Source: CALDTK01 sp963837005
Lineage (GTDB): Bacteria; Bacteroidota; Bacteroidia; Chitinophagales; Saprospiraceae
DNA length: 64,000 bases
Direction of reading: 5' to 3'
Assembly: GCA_963837005.1 (NCBI GenBank)
Contig: CAWIMC010000016.1
Location: 8,717-72,716 of the forward strand
The position numbers and the translations under genes are program-made. This document shows positions 56,575-64,000 of the stretch, in pieces. The notes beneath the pieces were generated by a model. The model saw nothing but the letters and a program-made list of their open reading frames with translations, had not been told where the DNA came from and did not search any database. Numbering within the stretch: position 1 is the first letter of the stretch; every line of letters starts with the position of its first letter.

Positions 56575-58477
56575 TTGACGAGCTTTCGCCAAAACCCACC
56601 TCGGACATCACACTACGCTAACACTACCCGACGCCTGAAGCCCAGCCTCTACCTACCCCTCGCCCTCCTCCTCGCCGCAGTAGCTGCCTCCAGCCTAGCG
56701 GCCCAGTGCCCGGTGCCCGTCTGGGAGGACAACTTCGACGCCGCCACGCTCGACCTTACCAGGTGGAGCCACGACGTCAACACCGACTGCGGCACGCCAC
56801 CCTGCTCGTGGTACAACAACGAACTCCAGCAGTACTACCCCGAGAACACGAAGCTCGAGAACGGTGAGCTCGTCATCACCGCCACCAAGGCGCCCGCCGG
56901 CGCGAAGTGGGCCTACAACTCTTCACGCATCCTCACGCAGGGCAAGTACGAGTTCACCTACGGTCACGTCGAGGCGCGCGTCAAGGTGCCCTCCGGCAGG
57001 GGGACGTGGCCCGCGTTTTGGTTGCTGTCCGACCAGAAGCGCTTCGGCCCCTGGCCCCTGAGCGGCGAGATCGACATCCTCGAGTGGGTCGGCAACAAGC
57101 CCGACGAGGTGCTCGGTACCATCCACTACGGCAACACCCCTGGCCAGAGCATCTTCTCTAGCGAGATCTACAAGCCCGGCGGCCGCCCCGTAGCCGACGA
57201 GTGGCACACTTACGCCATCGAGTGGAGCGCTAACGAGATCAGCTGGTTTTACGATGGGTACAAGTTCTTCACGCGGACCCGCGCCGACATCTCGCCACAG
57301 GCCTGGCCCTTCACACACGACTTCTTCATCATCCTCAACCTGGCCGTCGGTGGGGACCTCGGTGGCGCCGTCGACCCGAGTGATTTCCCGGCCGAGATGC
57401 GCGTCGATTACGTACGCGTCTACAAGGAGGGCAAGCCTTACCTCACCGGCCCACGCGAGGTCTCGGCCGCCGGCGCGGAGGCCACCTACACCATCGGCAA
57501 CGTAGCCGCCGGGACGGCCGTCACGTGGACCGTCCCCGAGGGCGCCAAGGTCGTCGCTGGCCAGGGGACTCCCACGCTCAAGGTGCGGTTTGGGATACGG
57601 GAGGACGCCTTTCGGCAAAACCTACCGTCACCTGCATCGCAAACGAGTCACTGGAAGTGTACGTATCCGTGCCCTCCGCCAAACAGCGCCAGTAGTCTCC
57701 TAAATTTCGACGACGGCAGCCCGCTGACGTACGTGTTCGCGACCGGCCAACTTACCGAGGTAGACAACCCGGCCCCCGCTGAGCCCAACGCCTCGAAGCG
57801 CGTCGGCCGCTACGCGCGTGCCGCTGGCTCGGAGTACGATGTACTCGTCTACCAAACCGGCGCCGCTCTCCCAAACTTGGCGCCCTTCGTCTCCGGGGAG
57901 AGCGCCTTCTATATGGACCTATACACGGATGCCCCAGTCGGCACGGAGATCCTGCTCCAGTTCGAGACCGCCACCGCGACCGGCGACAACCACCCCACGG
58001 GCCGGCACAGCCGCTACACCGCCAAGGTTCTGCAGCAAAACGCCTGGCAGCGGCTGCCCTTCAAGTTCTTCGACCGCCTCGACCCGCAACGCCCCGAGTA
58101 CAGGCAGCAAGCAATTGGTGATCCTGTTCGCGCCCAACTCCAACAACGCCAGCACCTACACCTTCGACAATCTCGACGTCTACAGGGCCACCTCCTCCGG
58201 GACCCGTGACGCGAGTCGCTACATCGCTGGCGCCAGCCTCCGCGGCAATCCCGTCGGCGAGACCCTCACCGTCGACTTCGAGCTCCTCGACCGCAACTAC
58301 GTCGGTCTCTCCGTGGTCGACGCACTTGGCAGGACGGTCCTGCGACAGGGGTCTACCCTCCGCGAGGCCGGCGCCCAGCGGATGACCCTCGACGCCGAGG
58401 CCCTTCCGGCCGGCATCTACCACCTGGTCATCTGGGCGTCGGGCACGCAGAAAGCACTGGGGTTTGTCAAGGAGTAG
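56575..58477 (+). CDS. GH16 laminarinase-like secreted glucanase with T9SS sorting domain, frameshifted
   Basis: About 635 residues. Start uncertain: no ATG close to the signal peptide SLYLPLALLLAAVAASSLAA; TTG 56575 is the nearest, ATG 56470 is far. GH16 domain residues ~45-280 with catalytic SGEIDILEWVG and WPAFWLLSDQ. A PKD/Ig-like domain follows (EVSAAGAEATYTIGNVAAG), with two local frame shifts around a motif copy at 57610. A second beta domain comes next, then after a break near 58105 a T9SS sorting domain (GNPVGETLTVDF, GLSVVDALGRTV, LPAGIYHLVI). Hydrolyses beta-1,3-(1,4)-glucans outside the cell. An exact motif lies before the signal peptide (56584). Confidence 0.85.
56584..56595 (+). 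repeat. Dispersed motif, exact
   Basis: At the 5' end of the GH16 gene, encoding FRQNP before the signal peptide. Confidence 0.9.
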
Positions 58478-58596
58478 ACGAACGGGGCTCACGCATCGAG
58501 AGGCGGTGACACAACGCCAGCCTCCCCCGACACCCGAGCCGCCGCCGCCGCCGAGCCCCTACCTTCCACCGAACTTTCAGTGCCCCCCCCCCGTCC

Positions 58597-59034
58597 ATGT
58601 CCCTTAGACTCCTCACCGCCGTCCTAGCCTTCACCCTCGCCGCCTGCTCCACCCCCGGAGCCGCACCCGATCCAATCCAAGCCCCCAACGCTACATCCGG
58701 AATGACCACTGCCCCCTCCGCGAATCCCGGCCTCGCCCACACCGTTTACTTCTGGCTCAAACCCGACCTCGACGAGGCGGCCCGCGCTGAATTCATAGCT
58801 GGAATGCGGAGCCTCGGCGATGCGCCCACCGTTCGGCGCGTCCTGGTGGGCCCGGCGGCGGCCACCCCGAGCCGCGGCGTCGTCGACAACTCTTTTGACT
58901 ACATGCTAGTGCTCTGGTTCGACGACGTCGATGGGCACGACGCCTACCAGATTGACCCAGTGCACCTGGCCTTCGTGGCGGGGAATGAGGACAAGTGGAC
59001 AACAGTGAAGGTGTACGACGCGGAGGTGATGTGA
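58597..59034 (+). CDS. Dabb-domain lipoprotein
   Basis: An intact 145-residue protein. Lipoprotein signal ends at FTLAAC. The Dabb (stress-responsive alpha/beta barrel) domain begins LAHTVYFWLKPDLDEAARAE and includes SFDYMLVLWFDDVDGHDAYQ and HLAFV. These domains dimerise; exported versions in Bacteroidota have no known role. No motif copy inside it. Single gene. Confidence 0.85.
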   Translation: MSLRLLTAVLAFTLAACSTPGAAPDPIQAPNATSGMTTAPSANPGLAHTVYFWLKPDLDEAARAEFIAGMRSLGDAPTVRRVLVGPAAATPSRGVVDNSFDYMLVLWFDDVDGHDAYQIDPVHLAFVAGNEDKWTTVKVYDAEVM

Positions 59035-59236
59035 CGAAGGGGATTGACGTCGGACGGGGGCCGATCACGTAGGCGAGCGAGGAGGGCGCACGGTGCTAGT
59101 CGAGGGTATCGAAAAAACCGACCTTGCGCCAAGCCGTGTCCAGACCCTCGATCACCCGGACCGGTGTGGCGGGTTTTGCCGAAAGGCCCCCTTTGCGACT
59201 AGTGCTGCTAGGCACGTGGCCGTTGCTGCCGACGAG
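59035..59236. other. Intergenic region between Dabb and gntP genes
   Basis: About 200 bp without a gene. It contains a one-mismatch reverse motif copy (59173-59184). No hairpin seen. Confidence 0.45.
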
Positions 59237-60553
59237 CTACACAAACAAATCGAGCACCAGCACCCCGACCAAACCCATCACCCCGACGGTGGTCTCCATG
59301 ACGGTCCACGTGCGTAGCGTGTCCTTGATCGACACGTTGAAATACTCTTTGAAGAGCCAGAAGCCGCCGTCGTTGACGTGCGAAAGCATGAGGCTCCCAG
59401 AGCCGATCGCGAGCACCATTAGCTCGGGGCTAACGCCCGGCAGGCTGGCCAGCGGTGCCACGATGCCAGCCGCCGTGAAGCCCGCCACCGTCGCCGAGCC
59501 CACGCACACGCGGATGAAGGTCGCGATGAGCCAAGCGAGCAGCAGGGGCGAGAGGGTGGTGCCTTCCAGCAAACTCCCGAGGTAGAGACTCACGCCGCTG
59601 TCTTTGAGGACTTGCGTGAGGGCCCCGGCGCCGGCGATGATGAGGAGCACGGTGGTGATGCCCGTGACGCCCGCCGTGACGCTCACCATGACCTGCTCCA
59701 TCGTTTTGCCGCGCATCAGGCCCAGCGTAACGATGGCGAAGAGCACGGCGTAAAGCATGGCCAATACGGGATTTCCGATGGCCTCGGCGAGGGTGTCGGT
59801 GGTGGGGCCCTCCGGCAAAACCAGCCGCAGCACCGCCGCCGCGCCGATGAGTAAGACCGGCAGTAGCGCCGCGAGAATGCTGATGCCCGTACCCGGCATT
59901 TCGGCGTCGGTAAGTACGACGGGGTTGACGAACTCGGGTTTGGGTCGGGCGTCGACTTTCGTCAAAACCCTCGACAGCAGTGGTCCCGCGACGATGATCG
60001 CCGGAATGGCGACGACGATGCCGTAGAGCAAGGTGCGTCCGATGTCGGCCCCGAACAGCACCGCGATCCCCGTCGGCGCCGGGTGCGGCGGCAGGTACCC
60101 GTGCGTCACCGACAGCGCCGCCAGCATCGGCAGCCCGACGTAGATCAGGTTGAGCCCCGTGGCCGCCGCAATCGTAAACACGAGCGGAATCAGGATCACG
60201 AAGCCCACCGTATAGAACATCGGTACCCCCACGATGAAGCCCGTTAGCACCACCGCCGCCTGCACGTTCCGCTTCCCGAAAACTTCCAGCAGCCGCGTGG
60301 TAATCCGCTGAGCCGCCCCAGAGTCCGCGACGATGGTCCCGAGCATCGCCCCGAGCCCCAGGATCATCACGAGCGTCCCGAGCGTACTCCCGATCCCGGT
60401 CTGCACGGCGTCCACGAGCGCCACGACACCCATGCCCTGCAGGAGGCCCACGAGGAGCGCCACGAGCACAAAGGACAGAAAGCCGTTCAGCTTGACGTAC
60501 GCGATCAGGAAGAACAGCAACGCGATGCCGACGGCGACGGAGACGAGGGGCAT
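59237..60553 (-). CDS. gntP: Gluconate:H+ symporter (GntP family)
   Basis: An intact 438-residue protein with about 12 membrane helices. GntP signatures: KLNGFLSFVLVALLVGLLQG, GLGAMLGTIVADSGAAQRIT, VGLPMLAALSVTHGYLPPHP, GSATVAGFTAAGIVAPL and LSHVNDGGFWLFKEYF. Expected to import gluconate or related sugar acids with protons across the inner membrane. ATG 60553 fits; the long in-frame extension upstream is the 16-bp minisatellite read in one frame. Its 5' side faces a 450-bp repeat-rich region, which may affect expression. A one-mismatch motif (59957) gives VLTKVDARP in a loop. Confidence 0.93.
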   Translation of the reverse strand: MPLVSVAVGIALLFFLIAYVKLNGFLSFVLVALLVGLLQGMGVVALVDAVQTGIGSTLGTLVMILGLGAMLGTIVADSGAAQRITTRLLEVFGKRNVQAAVVLTGFIVGVPMFYTVGFVILIPLVFTIAAATGLNLIYVGLPMLAALSVTHGYLPPHPAPTGIAVLFGADIGRTLLYGIVVAIPAIIVAGPLLSRVLTKVDARPKPEFVNPVVLTDAEMPGTGISILAALLPVLLIGAAAVLRLVLPEGPTTDTLAEAIGNPVLAMLYAVLFAIVTLGLMRGKTMEQVMVSVTAGVTGITTVLLIIAGAGALTQVLKDSGVSLYLGSLLEGTTLSPLLLAWLIATFIRVCVGSATVAGFTAAGIVAPLASLPGVSPELMVLAIGSGSLMLSHVNDGGFWLFKEYFNVSIKDTLRTWTVMETTVGVMGLVGVLVLDLFV

Positions 60554-60590
60554 GGGGGGAAGGTAGGTTGGCGCGAGCGCGGCGGTGGCC

Positions 60591-60750
60591 GGCGGCGGCG
60601 GTGGCCTGCGGCGGCGTTGGCCTGCGGCGGCGTTGGCCTGCGGCGGCGTTGGCCTGCGGCGGCGTTGGCCTGCGGCGGCGTTGGCCTGCGGCGGCGTTGG
60701 CCTGCGGCGGCGTTGGCCATTGGCGGCGTTGGCCATTGGCGGCGTTGGCC
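60591..60750. repeat. 16-bp minisatellite, ten copies
   Basis: Unit TGCGGCGGCGTTGGCC repeats ten times, the first and last two units slightly changed. It lies 38-197 bp upstream of the gntP start. 16 is not a multiple of 3, so it is not a coding repeat, though all frames stay open because the unit has no stop. Confidence 0.95.
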
Positions 60751-60770
60751 TTCGGCGTTCTGTACTAACG

Positions 60771-60887
60771 TGCACGTCATGGCCGCTCGTCGTGACTGCA
60801 CGTCATGGCCGCTCGTCGTGACTGCTCGTCGGGGCCGCTCGTCGTAAACACACGTCGTGACTGCACGTCGTGACTGCACGTCGGGCT
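60771..60887. repeat. 13-bp degenerate tandem repeat, about nine copies
   Basis: Units such as TGCACGTCGTGAC and CGCTCGTCGTGAC follow one another without gap; two adjacent units form a 26-bp repeat. The ACGT cores give local dyads. Confidence 0.8.
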
Positions 60888-60978
60888 GCTCGATAGTGAA
60901 CCTACGTCATGCCTGGCACCAGCCAAAGGCACGTCATACGGGCACGTCCGGACGGCGCGCTAGACGAGAACGCCGAAG

Positions 60979-61046
60979 GCCAACGCCGCGCTTGCGCCAT
61001 CGCCGCCTTCAGGCCATCGCCGCCCTCAGGCCATCGCCGCCTTCAG
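60979..61046. repeat. 17-bp tandem repeat, four copies
   Basis: Unit GCCATCGCCGCCTTCAG, three near-identical copies and one degenerate, ending 16 bp before the mvaD start. Same unit as at 52568-52610. Confidence 0.9.
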
Positions 61047-61061
61047 GCCTAACTTTCCCCG

Positions 61062-62105
61062 ATGTACACCAACCCCCGGCTCCTCGTCGATACCGCCCAC
61101 GCCGCCCCGGGCGCCGCCACCTTCCAGGCGCCCTCCAACATCGCGCTCGTCAAGTACTGGGGCAAGCACGGCCAACAGCTGCCGCGCAACCCAAACGCGA
61201 GTTTCACGCTCACCGTCGCGCGGACCATCACGACGCTCGAGTGGACGCCGCGGGCGGGCGGGACGACGAACGCTGTCGAGGTCACGCTCTTTTACGAGGA
61301 CCAACCCCGGCCCGCCTTCGCGGCGCGCGTCGCCGAGTACTTCACGTCCCTGCTGCCGATCTACCCTTTCCTCGGGCAATTTGACTGGACGGTTCGCACG
61401 CGCAACACTTTCCCGCACGGCGCGGGCATCGCGTCGAGCGCCTTGGCCATGGCGGCGCTCGCGATGTGCTTGGTCGAATTCGAGCGGGTGAGTTTTGGCG
61501 GAAGCCTTGCGGCCGAAGAGCGGCAGCGCAAGGCGAGTTACCTCGCGCGACTTGGCTCCGGATCGGCGGCGCGGTCGGTTTTCGGCGAAAGCGGCCGCCT
61601 GGGGGAAGAGCCTCGCCCTCGACGGTAGCTCGGACGAGTACGCCGTTGGGCTCGCGGAGGAGCTGCACCCTATTTTTCACGACTACCGCGATCGATCCTG
61701 CTCGTGAGCGAGGCCGAGAAGTCGGTCTCCTCGACGGCCGGCCACTCCGATGGGCCAGCAGCCGCTACGTCGCCGTGCGCTACGAGCAGGCCACGCGTCG
61801 GTTCGGCGCCTCCTCGACATCCTGCACCGCGGCGAGCTCGATGACTTCTGTACGCTCGTGGAGGCCGACGCCCTCGATTTAACGCACTGATGATGCAGAG
61901 TGACTCGCCGGACTTATTGATGGAGCCGGCGACAATTGCGGTTATAAAGGCAGTACGAGGCTTTCGCCAAAACACGAAACTTCCCGTGTGCTTTACGCTC
62001 GACGCCGGGCCGAATGTGCACCGGCCTGATCCGAAGTCTATTACCGCGGAAGTGGACGCGTGGTTGCAGTCGGAAGTCATGCACCTGTTCCCGGCGGGCG
62101 AATAG
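61062..62105 (+). CDS. mvaD: Diphosphomevalonate decarboxylase, several frameshifts
   Basis: About 347 residues with breaks near 61580, 61690, 61750 and 61880. GHMP-fold features: FQAPSNIALVKYWGKHGQQL at the start, NTFPHGAGIASSALAMAALA (phosphate loop), YLARLGSGSAARSVFG, AILLVSEAEKSVSSTAGH, then LMMQSDSPDLLMEPATIAVI and LPVCFTLDAGPNVH at the end. Catalyses ATP-dependent decarboxylation of mevalonate diphosphate to isopentenyl diphosphate, cytosolic. Mevalonate rather than MEP route supports a Saprospiria-like host. Motif copies at 61492, 61577 and 61962 (GFRQNT), the last in a position where relatives have an equal-length segment. Confidence 0.88.
61962..61973 (+). repeat. Dispersed motif, exact
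   Basis: Encodes FRQNT in the conserved C-terminal part of MvaD. Confidence 0.9.
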
Positions 62106-62331
62106 ACGATCACGTTGGCGACGGCGCGAGTGTGGGTAGTCTCGAACCTCCGGTTCGAGTTAACACCACCGAAGCACGGAGGAGTAGCTGCGGACAATGT
62201 GCCGCTCGGAAAGCGCACGGATCGTCAGACTAGAGAAGGCGCGGTCTATGCCCAGGCTGGCGAATTTGCGTAAACGCAGACCGGGAGGCAGCGTAAGGAA
62301 TAGCTTTGGGGCAGAAGCCTCTCTACGTCCG

Positions 62332-64000
62332 ATGCTCAAACCTCTTTCGTTCTTCGCGATCCTGATACTCTGCGCAGCGGCTGCCATGGCGCCATTGCGG
62401 GCGCAGGTATTCGAAGCGGTGAGCTTCCCTTACGACGGCGACAGCCTCGTGGCGTTCGCGCCCGGGCCCGCGGGCGACGTGTACGCGCTGCTCCACCCGC
62501 GCTTCGGGAGGGGTCAGCTGTACCTCATCAGACGCGGCGGTGGCGTGGTGGCCCAGCCGCACCTCGACGGCGCGTTTGAGACGAGTCCGGACACTCGCGA
62601 TCCTCGCGAGGGCCGCCGCTGTCACCTGGCCGAACGACAGGCGCCGGGTGTTGACCGGCGCACGGGCGCCCGCCCGGGCAACCCGCTGACCACGCGCTCC
62701 GGGCTCGAGACCGTCGTCGCGGGCCCGTCGGGTCGCGTGAAGACTAGCCTCTGAGGGTGGGGTTCCCCTATTGGTACGATGTTAAGGGAGGCGGTTTGCC
62801 GTTCGGGGGAGGGGGAGCGAGTTGGGATATGTGTTTATCAGTTACGTCGACGGTTGGACCCTCCGGGGGCATCTTTTCCCGGGCGGCGACTCGCTCGCGA
62901 GTTGACGCTTCCGGGGGCGTGAGTCCTTACCGTTCGACGGATGGATTTTAGTCCCGACGGGATTATCGTAAACGCGTGCTCGACTTTGTGTCGAAGCAGG
63001 TATTTTTGGAGTTTTGGCCTGCGGCAGCGCCGGCTACGGGGGTCGGAGGACTAAAATTGCGACGTTCGGGATGCTCGAAACGCCTGGCAATAACCAATTT
63101 ACGACCATTGTTCGACGCGGTTCGTGAGCCCCACGCGCGTGGTCGCCGTCGGGTGGGCGGCGGCGGCGCAGCGGCTGCTGAGCTGGAACGTTGACTGGGC
63201 GCGGCAGTCCTCCTCGGAGAGTGACGTCGGTGAAGGCCCTGGACTTTCCGGCGGCCGGTCAGGATATAAGTTCTTCGTGGCCTGCAGGTCGCGGAGGACT
63301 TTGACGCCGGGTCTCTACCTCGCGTACATCGACGCGTCCGTCCCGGGTCGCCGTACGCTCACGGTGCGCTCGCTAAAGTTCGGTAGTACGACGACTGAAG
63401 TCGTGATGGCGCACTCGGCGAGTGACGTGAAGACGTTTCGTAGTTTCCGTTTTGACGCGGGCAACCGGTTTTTGAGTACGAAGACAACGGTGGCGCCAGC
63501 CGATTCATCTACGCAGAGCCGGGCTCTTCGATCCTCCCCCGGCGCGAGCTTCCCTACAGGCGTGCCCGCCGAGGCGTGTTTTGGCGAAAGCCTCACCGTC
63601 GATACGGACTATACCGGCGTAGGTCCGGGCGTTTTACTCGCGTATAATTTTGGCTGCGGGGCTGTGGTCGCGAAACGTAATGACGCCCGATCGCGTGAGG
63701 TCATTACCGTCAATTGTAATTCTGCGGCGGGCACTTGTGCTTCACGTACGCTGTCTATATATGCTGTGTCGCACAAAGATTCGATTTTTCTGAATGAGTA
63801 CCCGATCCGTATTTGTGGCGCGGCGACGGCGAGGGGATACGGTATTTAAGTGTGACGCGCCCGGCTTCACGACCGTCGGCCTGCCAGATACTTATCGGGA
63901 CTCACTTTGTAGCGGACGACTGTAGTGTCACGCGGCTCATTACGGTACGGACGCCCAGTTGCTACGACGCCGCTTACCGCGTCCCGTGTGATACTGTGGG
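62332..64000 (+). CDS. Large secreted multidomain protein, 5' part, frameshifted, runs off the window
   Basis: Begins MLKPLSFFAILILCAAAAMA with a signal peptide ending PLRAQ, then VFEAVSFPYDGDSLVAFAPG and DVYALLHPRFGRGQLYLI, which look like propeller repeats. Many frame breaks follow between 62600 and 63900. Later recognisable pieces are EACFGESLTVDTDYTGVGPG, KDSIFLNEYPIRI, and DDCSVTRLITVRTPSCYD near the end, in the style of long T9SS-exported surface proteins of Bacteroidota (C.G..... repeats). The rest lies outside the window. An exact motif (63578) forms CFGES. Confidence 0.55.
63578..63589 (-). repeat. Dispersed motif, exact, antisense to its gene
   Basis: Encodes CFGES in the large secreted protein at the right edge. 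Confidence 0.9.

Noticed and set aside
60505..60879. Pro/Ala/Arg-rich proteins encoded by the minisatellite
   Set aside because: All frames on both strands are open because the 16-bp unit lacks stops; the predicted peptides are simple readings of the repeat.
60591..61046. Repeat array as a CRISPR locus
   Set aside because: Units are 13-17 bp, contiguous and without unique spacers; no cas gene is present.

Overview
The window comes from a high-G+C member of the Bacteroidota, most likely the Saprospiria (Lewinella/Neolewinella-like). Evidence: type IX secretion (T9SS) sorting domains with the YPNP/LYAVR pattern, a SusC/SusD pair, the DUF4271-hemD pair typical of Bacteroidota, mevalonate-pathway MvaD, several sulfatase and glycoside hydrolase lipoproteins, and a general lack of Shine-Dalgarno sites. 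No rRNA, tRNA or CRISPR array was found. About half of the long genes carry one or more frameshifts in otherwise well-conserved reading frames. The simplest reading is uncorrected indels in a long-read assembly, so such genes are listed as CDS; genes with deletions or fusions are marked as pseudogenes.

Layout. 1-5.7 kb: the end of a T9SS-exported CotH/lamin-tail protein, a V8-like protease with a small partner, an AraC regulator, then a stretch of relics (hsdM, T9SS sorting domain, second AraC). 5.8-22.1 kb: a carbohydrate-utilisation region with three sulfatase lipoproteins, an NCS1-type permease and tiny membrane protein overlapping one sulfatase, SusC, a SusD fused to an AraC tail, an ADP-ribosylglycohydrolase-like protein, a clan-A-like glycosidase and a decayed GH10 xylanase. 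22.2-24.6 kb: DUF4271-hemD-NUDIX operon. 24.9-32.5 kb: two-component system, then a lower-G+C island of unknown genes flanked by duplicated ends of the response regulator and corA genes, then corA. 32.6-46.7 kb: ScfR-type regulator, Uma2 protein, S9 peptidase, two small membrane proteins, RhlE helicase, e(P4)-type phosphatase, SNF2 helicase, SDR. 46.7-49.9 kb: PIN toxin-antitoxin and a BlaI-M56 (BlaR1-like) pair with a 40-bp operator. 50-62 kb: S10 peptidase, PH-like membrane protein, two overlapping histidine kinases with a sugar isomerase-like lipoprotein, GH16 laminarinase, Dabb lipoprotein, gluconate permease, MvaD. 62.3-64 kb: start of a large secreted protein that runs off the window.

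The most unusual signal is a dispersed, imperfectly palindromic motif, core TTTCGCCAAAAC (extended GGCTTTCGCCAAAACC). I count 18 exact 12-mers on the two strands, about 15 one-mismatch copies and about ten two-mismatch copies. It lies mostly inside genes, in several reading frames and both orientations, and often in linkers: after lipobox cysteines, in signal peptides, before sorting domains. By chance about 0.002 exact copies would be expected. This resembles the behaviour of DNA uptake sequences or HIP1-type iterated motifs. I know of no such element described for this group. Other signals: three minisatellites in a row between gntP and mvaD, a family of long imperfect intergenic hairpins, and two 94%-identical sorting-domain relics 17 kb apart.
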